This document shows positions 34,193 through 45,519 of a DNA stretch of 64,000 nt, one piece after another (position 1 is the first letter of the stretch; each line of letters starts with the position of its first letter). The stretch covers positions 6,969,277 to 7,033,276 of the forward strand of contig NC_089281.1 in the NCBI RefSeq assembly GCF_963678975.1. Direction: 5' to 3'. The notes under the pieces are model-generated. The model searched no databases. It was not told the origin of the DNA and saw only the letters and a list, made by a program, of their open reading frames with translations. Both the position numbers and the translations under genes were made by a program. The DNA is from Dysidea avara. Lineage: Eukaryota > Porifera > Demospongiae > Dictyoceratida > Dysideidae.

Positions 34193-36379
34193 CTAATATA
34201 TCACAATCCTCTTATTATTAGTATCGCTGATGTAGATACTTTCATTAGAAGCAATGGCTATGCTATAAGGAGAATTGAACTGATTGTTACCCGTTCCTAT
34301 GGAGCCAAAGGAGTGAACATGGTTGTAGTATTTGTTAAAAACTAACACTCGATGGTTGTTACAGTCTGTCACAAGGATAAACCCATTAGGATCAACAGCG
34401 AGAGATGATGGGCAGTTTAATTGACCTTCATCACTACCCTTCGTGCCAAATTTGTGAATGAAAGTACCATCAAGTTGAAATGACTGGATACAGTGACCAA
34501 AATTATCAGCCACTAATAAAGTGTTGTCAGAAGTAACAGCAACATCGAATGGGAACTGGAACGGACCAGGTCCGTTACCATATGACCCAAATGAGAAGCA
34601 GTAAGTACCATCTGTTTGATATAGTGAAATACAATGATTACAGCGGTCAGCAACGTATACCTTGTTGTGATGGACTGTGATACCAACTGGTCTATTCAGT
34701 TCCTTGTCACTTGATCCCTTCCTTCCAAACTGGAGAATATAGAGGCCAGTGTTGTCAAATTTCTGCACTGTGTGGTTTTCACTATCCACCACATACAAGA
34801 AATTATCATCATCAAATGATACTCCACGTGGTGCACTAAACTGTCCAGCACCATCACCATGACTGCCAATCTTCCTCACCAGTTGATCTTGTTCATTAAA
34901 TATGTAAACACAGTGATTGGTACTATCAGCTACTGCCCAGTGATGGTCATTGCTGACAGCCACTCCTCTGGGTTGACCCATCTTACCATTATTATTGATG
35001 ACTTTGTTGGACTTGCTCAATTTAGAGTAGTCTCTAGAGGCAATGAAGGAAAAGGGACTTCCCTTAATGTTCTGCCCTCCAATAGTCACAGATAGTTGAT
35101 GATGTCCTACCAGTTCAGTATTGAAGGATCCTGTGTATCTTCCATTATTGTTGTCCTTCACAGTCACTGATTGGATGTTGCCTCTCCCACTATCCAACTG
35201 TGCCTTGGTTATGCCTCCTCCAATGGTGAGGGGAGTTCCCCTGATATCCTTTGTTATGATAGTGAACTGAACCTCATCACCTGACAACATTGTTGGTGGA
35301 ACATCACTGATTATGCATTGTGGAAGGTGGACATAGGACAACACACCCAACTGTGGAAACGGGTCACTGTGAGATGGAGTAAAACAATAGGCATATGATT
35401 CTATTGGATTAGTTTGAAGTTTATTGTAAACGTCAGTCACTTCATGGACACGATGCACCAACTGTAACTTTCCTGACAACATCTCATCATCACAGCTCTC
35501 CTTCACTTTAATAGCCAACTCATTCACACTCATCATGTGAGCCTGGACACTCTCCACTTTTTCTAGTTGTGATGCCAGCAGCTTTACTTTCCCACTAACT
35601 TTGTTGTGGAGCTCTTGTTTCAGTTGTTGACGTTGCTGCTCTACCTTCTGTATCACATAGTCAAAGAACTGATCAATGTCTTTATCAACAGTTTTATGTT
35701 GTTGTATCACTCTCTTCTTTGTGTCAGTGATGTTTTCATGAGCCTGTGACAATTTAGTGATCATGGCATCCAGTGGGGCAGTGGTCTTCTTCAGTTGTTC
35801 TCTGTGTTTGGCAGCCATTTTCTTGATAGCACCATGAGAGTGTTTAGCATGTTCATTCATGGTACAGTAGACACACACCAACCTCTCACAAGTGTCACAG
35901 TAAAATTTCAACTCAAGGTCATGATCTGGACACTTGGGAAGTGTCTTCTGAGGTTGGGCAACTTGACTAGGCTCCTCTAGGTAGACAATGACATGTTGGT
36001 GTGTGTCCCTGCTACGCTTGTGGAAGGTTTGGCATGTCTGGCACATGAACAAGGAACAAGTAACACAGAATGAGGTAACCAGGTCTTTCTCTACACAAAC
36101 CTCACAGTTCACTGTGCCACTATCTTGCCGTCTTAGGAAGAAGTCATCAATTAGATGGGTGAGTGTAAAATTGGTAGGGAAATCTTTCACTCCTTTGGCT
36201 GGTACTTCTGCGATCTTTCTACATTCTGGACATGTGATCTTTTTATCTTTCTCTAACTTGATTAGGCATTCTTGACAGTAAGAGTGCTGACATGGCAAGA
36301 CTTTTGGATTTTTGTACAGTTGAAGACAAATGGGACAAGTTACATGATCAGTGACTCTTCTCAGTTCTATGGCAGCCAT
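34193..36379 (-). CDS. TRIM-NHL protein, unit 3 (728 aa)
   Basis: This is an intact intronless frame. RING C3HC4 (Cys15, 18, 30, His32, Cys35, 38, 50, 53) begins MAAIELRRVTDHVTCPICL. B-box 1 (about 92-129) keeps the full FCVTCSLFMCQTC ligand set, followed by B-box 2 (about 150-182), coiled coil (about 188-318), filamin-type domain (about 370-455) and six NHL repeats to the C-terminal RIVIY. Expected role: RING-dependent ubiquitin ligase, with the NHL propeller binding RNA or protein. It is the most diverged of the three open copies. It shares the KLQTNPIESYAYCFTPSH-type linker with the copy at 54825, not with unit 2. Its AP5M1 partner is the 3'-truncated relic at 31133. Confidence 0.95.
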   Translation of the reverse strand: MAAIELRRVTDHVTCPICLQLYKNPKVLPCQHSYCQECLIKLEKDKKITCPECRKIAEVPAKGVKDFPTNFTLTHLIDDFFLRRQDSGTVNCEVCVEKDLVTSFCVTCSLFMCQTCQTFHKRSRDTHQHVIVYLEEPSQVAQPQKTLPKCPDHDLELKFYCDTCERLVCVYCTMNEHAKHSHGAIKKMAAKHREQLKKTTAPLDAMITKLSQAHENITDTKKRVIQQHKTVDKDIDQFFDYVIQKVEQQRQQLKQELHNKVSGKVKLLASQLEKVESVQAHMMSVNELAIKVKESCDDEMLSGKLQLVHRVHEVTDVYNKLQTNPIESYAYCFTPSHSDPFPQLGVLSYVHLPQCIISDVPPTMLSGDEVQFTIITKDIRGTPLTIGGGITKAQLDSGRGNIQSVTVKDNNNGRYTGSFNTELVGHHQLSVTIGGQNIKGSPFSFIASRDYSKLSKSNKVINNNGKMGQPRGVAVSNDHHWAVADSTNHCVYIFNEQDQLVRKIGSHGDGAGQFSAPRGVSFDDDNFLYVVDSENHTVQKFDNTGLYILQFGRKGSSDKELNRPVGITVHHNKVYVADRCNHCISLYQTDGTYCFSFGSYGNGPGPFQFPFDVAVTSDNTLLVADNFGHCIQSFQLDGTFIHKFGTKGSDEGQLNCPSSLAVDPNGFILVTDCNNHRVLVFNKYYNHVHSFGSIGTGNNQFNSPYSIAIASNESIYISDTNNKRIVIY

Positions 36380-36507
36380 CGTGTATTCTGTGTGTAGTAT
36401 TTATGTCTGCCTGTAAATTTATAATATATACTGCATCATTTACTAGACCCATCGGACTGTAACTGGTAGATTACATATTTCACACAATACCAAAAATATA
36501 TAAAATA
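36380..36507. promoter_or_regulatory. TRIM unit 3 upstream flank
   Basis: This is the short region upstream of the start codon. It keeps part of the flank seen at other TRIM copies (GTGTGTAGTATTTATGTC) but has lost the TTTTACAG acceptor-like sequence. Promoter function is inferred from position only. Confidence 0.3.
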
Positions 36508-37470
36508 GTCACCGTATACCCGGAAATTTTCTTGGTATGTAATTTTCACGGTTAGTAAAGCTACTGTGAAATTTCATCATGTGAAAATTTATGTGTGTCC
36601 TACAAACTTCAACTCACCTTACTCACCTTACGTAATAGTTAGACTTCAGACCACATGGGTCTAAGTAATTTAGTAACCCAATGGCCCTGTGTTGTGGCAT
36701 CTGAGCGAAGCGAAGGCGCTACTACAGGACCTGAGGGTTACTAAATTACTTAGACCCCTGTGGTCTGAAGTCTAAGTTATTTAGACCCTTTATGTAGTTG
36801 TTGTACCTTAACATTACTGACAGCTGCTTGTAACAGAGAAATGTAGTGTTCATTAGTAGAAACAAGCCATTGCTCCACCTTTTTCAGGTGGCGATGCGTT
36901 GCCAATGCTACCAACACTATCAGTGCAAGTGCACGTAATAAACATGAAAAGGGTCTAAGTAAACATGAAAAGGGTTTAAGTAACTTAGACACCTCCAAAA
37001 TCCACCAAATCCACCACCAAAAGGGTCTAATAATAAATTAGTGTGGTTCCTGGTGTGTGATAGTAAGTATTGTAGGCATATGTGGACTCTACACATATGC
37101 TTACAAACAGTATCACACATTTCCGATTTTAAAGTGGGTGTGACTTGCGAACAAAGCTGACCTACTGCAAGACTATAGCCTACCAGTAGGTATGCCTTGT
37201 AGACAGATTGCCACTACTGTGTTACTTTGTTCAGATGCACTTTAGTAATCTGTATGATGATTGAAGTAAATATCAATGCAGTAGCTGTGTGGTTGAGAAG
37301 CTGTGTGGTTGAGAACAAAAATTTTCAAATTGAGCAACAGTAATCTGTGAAATTTAAAATGCTAAAATTCTGGGCTAAGAGGCATCCGTGAAATTTATAA
37401 AACATGAAATCTTAATTAAGAACATAATGGTGAAATATGCATACTGTGAAAATTTCCGGGTATATGGTAA
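36508..37470. mobile_element. TIR element with CCGTATACCCGGAAATTTTC-type ends
   Basis: The left end near 36508 (ACCGTATACCCGGAAATTTT) and right end near 37447 (AAAATTTCCGGGTATATGGT) are inverted. Further inward the arms share CTGTGAAATTT runs. A separate 40-bp-arm hairpin is nested at 36641-36778. There is no coding capacity. A member of a known invertebrate MITE type is likely, but the superfamily was not assigned. Confidence 0.65.
36641..36778. repeat. Long hairpin nested in TIR element
   Basis: The arms begin TAGACTTCAGACCACATGGG and end with its inverse (CTGTGGTCTGAAGTCTA), about 40 bp each with few mismatches around a loop of about 60 bp. Downstream at 36948-37035 parts of the arm (GGGTCTAAGTAA) recur several times. 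Confidence 0.75.
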
Positions 37471-39232
37471 TCAGTGAATAAAGATTGGCTAATTTCATTC
37501 AAATTGCCAAATTCAACAAACTTTATTCACATCAAACGTTCATCATTTATGGTTTCTACAGACAACAAAACCACATTAAAAGTGTACTACTGTACTTACA
37601 ATGATATAATACATAATATTATTGTTTACTTCAAGATTGGGCATTGGTGTATACCTGATCTAAGCTCTGGACCATTTTACAATTCTTTCAGGTTCTGTAT
37701 TCACTACAAATACATTAATGCATGGAGAATAAACTAGTATATGTCAGCATCATTCATGCTTATTTCCTGTGATTTCACTTTCAAAGTATACGAGCCTTAT
37801 GCCGACCAGGTCTACATTTGGTACCTAGACTGAAACCCTGACTAGTTTGCATACAAAAAGCCATCCGGTAAAAATGCATGCTACAAAAATAATTATATGT
37901 GCATTTTAATCACTTCAGTAAACAAGACAAAACTACTATATCATCCATCGAACTTAATGTTCATTAAGAGCAATACCATTAAGGAAACACGAGTTATGTG
38001 CTTTTTTTACATTGCACTTTATTGTTGTCATTCAAATATAGCCTTTTAATTTAAAAAATAAGTAGGGATATATGATCCAAACGATAAAAGTTGAGTGATG
38101 GTATTAGGGCTGTGCAATAATAGTAAAACATATCTCGATAAGTGACTACCATTTTATCTTGATAATCGATATTATCGCTGACCCAAAACAGTCCTAATCG
38201 ACTCATAGGACTGTTTTGTAAACACAGTTTTACATACTTATTAGGGTGACTGCTGTGTCTTGAGTCAGCCTTTCACCTACACATGTCACTATTTCATATT
38301 TTCACTGAGCTAGCATTATGAACACAGCTATACCAACAATAAGGATGTGTGGTCATCACGATCAAGTAAATAGATTGTTAAGAGATGTGGTCTCCGTGCT
38401 CGATCATTATTAATCAACATTATTAATCAACCAAGATCATTAATGGGTGTGGTCTTGAGCCTATAGCAAAGTTACAAGTATCTACCAAGCGTAAGCGCTT
38501 TAAATAATTTTGTGTCATCTAAATATGCAAAGTGTTAACAGGGAAATTAATGCTTCAATATGGTTTCATTGCATGAAGAAGATGACGACCAACCTGATAG
38601 AAAATAAAAGGAAATACAAGGCAAAGAGGGCACATACTCGTTGGAACCCCAAAGGGTACATGTCACTGGTGAGTTTGTTATTGTGGCATAAAATGGTAGC
38701 TGTGCACTGCTTCGTTTGGCCTGCAGCCTTGCAACTGTGGTCAGGCTGGCAGACAGACAAAAATTGAGTTTCGGGATAATTTTTTTGAAATTCTATATCT
38801 GGCCGCCTGTATGTGTTTTCTTCTTTCTATGCTAGATAGACTAACATTATTCTGTATAGGTGTTTAAAGGTAGGTGGCGCACATCACTTTTGGGGGGGGG
38901 GGGGATCCCTACTTAAACAGTGCTACCATACTGTTTGATAAGCCAAAAACTATATCTTGGATTTGCCAGTTCATGGTGAATATAATGAACAAGTCATGAC
39001 TATATAGACTGCTGTACTCATGTTGATTAAATAATTTATTTCAGTATGTCAGCTGTACAGATCAGTTGTGATGACGTTCTGGCTTTCTTCACCAAGAGTA
39101 TCCAACATATGATCAGGCTGAAACTCTAAATCCATTTGCTATGCCCTCTAGAAAGAAGGCATAAAAGAAATTGGAGAGAAGAGCCAGTTGAGTTTTGCTT
39201 AGCAGGTACACACTATCTGTTTATAGCATATA
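37471..39232. other. Unassigned DNA
   Basis: Short frames occur (for example 38510-38767, 85 codons on the plus strand) but none has a recognised motif or supportive splice structure. A G run lies near 38894. Confidence 0.3.
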
Positions 39233-39474
39233 CAAGTACACAAAAATTTTGGAGTTTTCAACTAGAGTAGGGACCATAGCACATCAATAAAAAGTACTGA
39301 AACAAGTTGGAGTAGTGCATGATATTAAATCATAGTAAAACAATAAGAAGTGTTATATCCCTACTGTGCTTCTTATTGTTTTACTGTGATGTAATATCGT
39401 GCACTATTCCAGCTTGTTTCAGTATGTTTTGGTATGCTATGGTCCCTACTCTAGTTGAAAATTCTGTGTACTTG
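39233..39474. mobile_element. Foldback MITE, 242 bp
   Basis: Nearly the whole element is one inverted repeat. Arms of about 110 bp start CAAGTACACAAAAATTTTGG and meet near AGTGTTATATCCCTACTGTG. It has no coding capacity and would fold into a long hairpin if transcribed. Confidence 0.8.
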
Positions 39475-39499
39475 TTTGTTTACTTTTTTTTGTAATTAT

Positions 39500-40230
39500 G
39501 ACTGGTGAACCCACGCATATCGCATCAAAAGGAAGAAATAGCACCATGCACCCCATCGTCTGAAAAGTGAAGTGTCCATTATGCTTCATTGTCAGCTATG
39601 TTCAACCCGTTACACAGCATTACAAATCAAGAACTGTTCAAAAGTACCTCTGAAATTAAAGTAGCCACTATGAAAAAAATGGATGGTTTCCGTTATGAAG
39701 GGAAGCCATCATGTGCTACTGCCACATCAACACCTTTCTCTGTCAGCAAAGATGAATGGGATGCAAAGGAGACACTGGTAAGTCCAAGAAGAATATATTT
39801 TATGTACTGCAGTATGCCAAAAGGCATGTGTCTGGCTGAAGTGACATCAAACAGTGAAAAAATCAAACTCATAGCCTTAGCCATTATCAAGTTACATTTG
39901 TCTGAAGGCATCAGTCATTTACTCAGTCAGTCAGTAGAAAATTCTGTTTAATAATTTTTATTTGATAGCAACTTGTTGAAGCGTTTTGGGTTGATCTGAA
40001 GGCATCAGTCAGTTACTCAGTCAGTCAGTGGAAAATTCCGTTTAAAAAATAATTTCATAGCAACTTGTTGAAGCATATTGGGTCAATTTGAAGGCTTGTT
40101 TGGGCTTAACCAATACTGCTTCATCGTCATCTGGGAAAAGTGAGGCTGGTTTTTGGGTGATGCTTTATCATGGGTCACACCCAAACTGTTGTGGTCCCTA
40201 CTATACAGCACTATTGTACCGTATAATATA
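39500..40230 (+). repeat. Dispersed repeat with short MSAMFNPLHSITNQELF frame, copy 1
   Basis: This matches 62250-62880 over most of its length. Shared landmarks are GACTGGTGAACCCACGCATA, a frame starting MSAMFNPLHSITNQELF (39589 in this copy), VSKDEWD, MPKG and a tail with GGTCCCTACTATACAG. The two frames differ by indels, so no conserved protein is proven. The repeat may be a fragment of a mobile element. Confidence 0.6.
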
Positions 40231-41049
40231 TAAGAAAGTAGAAAACTAGTGTTGAAGGTCACCCTAATAGAAGACATGGGGACAAGCACACACTAATTGG
40301 ACTGCCCATGCCTGCCTTATACCTGTCAAATACAGATCCATATGCTGTAAAGCAACATCAGGATACTTAAAAGATTAAAAGTTGCAATAAAAACCTTTAG
40401 TATGATTGTCACTTAATTTGTGAGATTGTAAAATTAATTGACATAATATCTGGCTGTCACCTTTGATATCACACATTTTTCATACTAGCCTAATTTTGGA
40501 AAGTCACACCCTTTTTCTCAGCTTGGCTGTTTTGGATTAGATTTTACTTTTGTATTTGTATATGCTGGCTTTTGTCTATCTTTTTTATTTTCCCACAGAT
40601 AAACAGAAGAACTAAATTTTAAGAGACAATTGTACTAATTTTAGTTGCATGTATGTGACTGCTCTATGCATTTGGTTCAAGCATGTATGGCTGGTTTCAT
40701 ACTATAAATCATTGATATTTAAACAAATTTCCACTACATTACCAAAGGCATGTACTCTGACATGTGCAAGAAAATTCAACCAGTTTACATAAGCTGTTCA
40801 GCCAATAGACGTGACAACAAATTGTAGTGGGACTGACTACTCTAGACCTATTACAGTATCTTGGACTTCCATTTATAAGGTAGAAAGACAGCATGCAAAG
40901 GCAGAGTGGTAAGGGTCTAAGCGTGTAAGTGTTGAGGTCCCTGAATGATTTTTTCCTAATATTATTTGCACACGTTTTTATAACTTCTTGGTGACTGTTC
41001 TATTAGAGTATCTCGATTCATATGTATGTCTTTTGCTTTATATGTAACT

Positions 41050-41890
41050 AGCATAGGTACCTGCCTTACGTGCAGGACCATTTCACATTTTCACATTAGC
41101 AAGCCTAATAATGTGAACATGGGGTTAACTAAACAGCAGAATTGTATGTAAGCTAAACCAATAATTATCAAGATATGTGCAAATTATGTGGTACTATCCT
41201 ACTGTAATAACGTACTTGGTCAATAGTATTTAAAGCACTTGTAGCTATACTGCAAGCAACTGAAAGATTGAGCAAAATTAACTTAATACACAGGTAGACA
41301 CTTCCTGGCTATAATTTAGGCATTAACATCACAAAGAATTGGAGTTAAAAAGAGAAGGCACTACTGTGCATGGGACAAACAAATAGACAAACCAATTGGC
41401 CTGCCCATGCCTGAATATTCATGGTACCTGCCCTACGTGCACATTTTCATATTAACCACAATAACATGAAGCAGTGCTTTAGGAATGAAGCATGTCCTAA
41501 ACTGAGTAGCATATCATGAACTTATTTCACCATCATGCAAGCCTAATAGTTAAAGTGATATGAACATGGAGTTAACTAAACAGCAGAATTGCATGTAAGC
41601 TAAACTAATAATTATCAAGACATGTGCAAATTATGTGGTGCTATCCTATCATGCAGGCACTCTAATAACGTAGTCAACAGTATTTAAAGCACTTTTAGCT
41701 ATACTGCAAGGGGTTTGAGCAAAATTAACTTAATACACAGGTACACACTTCATCCCATCACAAAGAATTGGAGTTACAAAGAGAAGGTACTTACTCTAAT
41801 AGAACACACAGGAGAAACACACAGACAAACATACATGCACCCAATTGGCTTGCCCATGCCTGTCCTATGCCTACCAAATGTGCTACTGTA
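41050..41890. repeat. Tandem duplication of about 370 bp
   Basis: Two diverged units start at about 41053 and 41420 with GGTACCTGCC. They share CATGGGGTTAACTAAACAGC-type runs, AATTATCAAGA, ACAAAGAATTGGAGTTA and CAATTGGCCTGCCCATGCC. Partial relatives lie at 45055-45360 and 40265-40330. No frame is conserved. Confidence 0.7.
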
Positions 41891-41994
41891 TACTTTTCCA
41901 ACAGTCCATATGCAGTGTAGCAATACCTGGATGCTATGAACTTATATGAGAAAAAAAAGGTGAGTTAGAAAAAGTATGCACCAAAAAGGTATAT

Positions 41995-42300
41995 AAACGA
42001 AAAAAAAAAGTTTTGTCACTGGCAGGATTCGAATCCACACGCTACACAGCTGTAACCACATCAACTTCAGGGAGGTGCTTTGCAGCTGAGTTGTTTATCC
42101 GGTGTGTGGTTAGCAAATGGAATGTAGCTGAAGTTTTCTCTACATCATGGCCTTCAACGTGCTGTAGTGGATGAAGGAACGCACATAGAAACTTGCAATA
42201 AACTTTGCGACGTAGCCAGATGGTGAGTGTTTCATTTCGCGTGTGAATCATGTCGATACGTGCACAGACTGCCAAGTAATCGCTGTCAATAGCTGACATA
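41995..42300 (-). repeat. tRNA-like repeat (SINE-like), copy 1
   Basis: On the minus strand a tRNA-like end (GTGGATTCGAATCCTGCCAG) is followed by a T run, a possible Pol III terminator. The upstream body shares CAGATGRTGAG and TCGATACGTGC with the neighbouring copy. The D arm is not convincing, so a functional tRNA is unlikely. Confidence 0.5.
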
Positions 42301-42329
42301 TGAAAAAGTGTGTCACGAAAAGGAGAAAA

Positions 42330-42605
42330 AAAAAGTTGTCATGGGCAGGAATCGAACCTTGGACCTTTGGGTTAACAGTTCTATGCGCTAACGCTTTGGC
42401 TGTGTTTTGACAGGAATTTAGCTCAAGCTTTCCTCTACACCAACACCTTCAACCCTTTATAGAGAACGAACGGAAGCATGTAGCGACGTGTAACAACAAA
42501 CTTGGAGTTTCCAGATGATGAGCGCTTAATTTCATTAAAGTCCCTTTCGATACGTGCTTTGGTTGTTGAGTTAGCGGCATAACTAAGCAGACAGACAGCT
42601 TTTCA
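42330..42605 (-). repeat. tRNA-Asn-like repeat (SINE-like), copy 2
   Basis: A 74-nt minus-strand stretch (about 42338-42411) starts GTCA and ends TGAC. It has an anticodon loop CTGTTAA (GTT, Asn-like) and T arm GGTTCGATTCC, followed by a T run. Inner acceptor and anticodon-stem pairs fail, so it is tRNA-derived rather than a clear tRNA gene. The body at 42480-42600 is related to copy 1. Confidence 0.5.
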
Positions 42606-44029
42606 GCTTTATATATGTGACTGGATTTGCAAAAAGGTATATACCTTTCCCACATATTTTACATAGCTACCAGCAAACAAAATGATGTAACACCTGACTC
42701 CATAATACTGATTAACTTGGTCTTAGTATCATAATGTGGCCAGATATTGTACTGAGCTATCTATACTCATGGCAAATTTCAGGAAATTATATGCCAAGAT
42801 AAAGCAGTTATGAAACCTCTAAGTTCAAGAAATGGATGAAATTTTGTGTGTGAAAAAGGTACCTTTTCACAAATCCGGTCACATAATATAGATAGTTGTG
42901 ATATGGGCATGAGGGATTTGCCTAACATGTATACCCGGTTTGAACATGCATATCAGGCAAATCCCAAGTGCCTATGTTATAGTTAATGTGTAATGCTTCT
43001 GTTTCAGGCTAGTGAGTAATCACCCATGCCAATACGAGTGAACTACTTGATTTATTTTATATGCATGCCTGAAAGATTTGATTATGGCTAGGCAGCAGTA
43101 GCTATGTTTGTTATAATGAACGGATGAGTCCTAAGGATATCATGGAAAAAGTCAAATTGGGTGAATCTCGGGGAATTTGCAAGTGGTTTAATGCTATCAC
43201 GTTTAAAGACTAATTACAACGTATACTAAAGGCCTAAAGGGGTAAGCTTCATTATAGAGTGGTTAACTTGTGTTATCTGTAGTAATGTCCGTATTCAAAA
43301 ATGTGCTGAAATGCTTGTGAATGCACTATAAGACTAGTTGTCACCTTTAACTAATGTTTCCTGACTCATAGAATGGCAAGGATACTTCATCTGAGTGCTT
43401 CTTGTGGCAGATTCCAATTTGTGAAAATAGTCACGTGAGCATTAATTAATTCCCACAATCAATCTCAGCCTTTATAAAACAAACAGGGCAGTACCACTAT
43501 ACCTCATTCACATCAAGGCAGCTTGCTTTGATGAAAGCTTTTGAAGTGCAACCACTTTCCTGGGATACATCTCAATGGACATTTAGTTGTTTCTCTGTAA
43601 AGAGGTATACATGGCAAATGTATCCTCTGAAATTCCTTTGAACTGGGATGTGAAAGTGTTACATATCCCCAGCCTTAGCTACTACTCTCAGTGATTTCAA
43701 ATCACAAAAGGTTTGTGGTTCAATGGTCAGCCTATTTGCATACTGAGTTTTATAAATTGTTTCTGCCAGTAGTTTACTGTGCAGAAGTGACAAAAAAAAT
43801 AGCATTTGTAATTTTTGAAAACTGCTTGTAACTTTTGACCACTTTTACCAAACTGTTCACAAATTGGAAGATAATCATGCTATAAAATGCTCTTTATACG
43901 TTCAAAATTTGAAAAGAATCCAGAAAAGCTTGAGCAAGTTATGACAATTTTTGTAAGTGGAGCAAAAAGAAATAATAATGCAGAATATGAAGAGAAAGAC
44001 AACTTTGAAGGGGCACATCTCAAAGATGA
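42606..44029. other. Unassigned DNA
   Basis: No gene was recognised. A loose inverted repeat around GGATTTGCCT and AGGCAAATCC lies near 42912-42966. Reading frames are short. Confidence 0.35.
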
Positions 44030-44545
44030 CAGTGTTGGGAGTAACGCGTTACATAAATGTTATGTAATATTATTACTTTTGTGGTAACTAAGTAATATAA
44101 CGAAATATGCTATAAAAACAGGTAATATAACTCAAGTTACTTTACTTACAAATGTAATGTGTTACATAAGTAATATGGTTACTGTAACGAATCTAATATT
44201 ATGTAATATTATTACTATAAGTAACAAAGTTACTAATCTCGTTAGTAATCCACTGAGTAACGCCTAGCCACAACAAAGCAATGAAGCCTACTGAATGAAG
44301 CTTATTCACCAGCTTCTTACTTATAACCAAGATTTGCACATTGCCCAACAACGAAATCATGTCACATGATAAGGTGGTAGTTTCACAGGTGACAGCTTAA
44401 GGCTGTGGACACAAAGTAATATAATATGTAATATTATTATAGTCACTTTATTTTATGGGTAATATGTAACTGTAACTAAATAGTTCAGTTGCAAATAATA
44501 TGTAATATGTAACTAGTTACTTTAAAAGTAACTTGCCCAACACTG
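44030..44545. mobile_element. hAT-like MITE, copy 3, opposite orientation
   Basis: This is 516 bp, starting CAGTGTTGGGAGTAACGCGT and ending AAGTAACTTGCCCAACACTG, the reverse orientation of 10415-10930. Flanking octamers AAAGATGA and AAAGACGG match at 6 of 8 positions, a worn target duplication. Confidence 0.85.
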
Positions 44546-45519
44546 AAAGACGGCTAGACCAATTTAGCTCAAATTTAGCATGAAAGATGTCCCACCCCAA
44601 GGGATGTTGAACCAGAAAATGGGCCATTTCTGTTCAACCATTACTGAGATATAAGTGCATGAAAATCGCTTTTTTTTTTTGGTTCCACACTTGTCTGTCG
44701 TGTGCCCAGATGCATAGCTTTTTTCAACTGCACGACACACTATTGTGTGTCCTAATGGGCAAGAAAATTATTTTTTAAAGTGTGCACAAAGCAAAAAAGA
44801 AAATAATAATTATAGCCTTAACCCAAAACCTGTGGCATGTTAGTCAGGTGCTCTATATACCAGTTAAACAGTTTTCCTGTAGGATGCAGTTCAAGTATTT
44901 TCTGTATACACGCTGGCTGTAGAGGACAAAAGGATGCATGCAGAAGTTCAAAAAGACAGCTTCATTTTGAGGATGAAACATATTGATCTATATAGGGACT
45001 GGCAAGGAATCATCATTACAGACAGCTTTCTAGGTAGGAAATATCACTGCCTAGCATTGGTACCTGCCCTACATGCAGGGCCATGTTAGACACACCTTCA
45101 GTTTTCATTAATCAAATGGTAAATGTCCTATCATGCAAGTAACATAGTTTTAGCTACATTATATTTTACTTGAAGAGGTGAATTTATGCTAAGTTAGCAA
45201 AAATTCAAGCAGAATTTAATTAATACACAAGTGCATCCTTTAGTCTGGTAACCACATTTACTGTTTTAATATTGTAAGCTAGCAGAAAGGAATTGTTTTA
45301 AAATCAAGAAGTAATGAAAGTTAAGTTGTCTAACAGAACACACTGGGAAAATACACAGTCTAACGAAAGATCTACTGTACAGTCTGAAATTTTTGAGACA
45401 AAACTTTTGTGAATTTTGCAAGTAATGACAACTCCATAAACATGGAATGCTTGAGGTTACATACACTCAGCTATTACCTGATGCTGTGTATAGTAAAAAC
45501 AAGATGGTCCAGACAAGCA
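44546..45519. other. Unassigned DNA with a relic of the 370-bp repeat
   Basis: From 45055 to about 45360 it resembles the tandem units at 41050-41890 (GGTACCTGCCCTACATGCAG, TTAATACACAAGTG). No gene was recognised. Confidence 0.4.

Noticed and set aside
38510-38767. 85-codon plus-strand frame as a gene
   Set aside because: It has no family resemblance, splice support or neighbouring exons, so it is likely chance.
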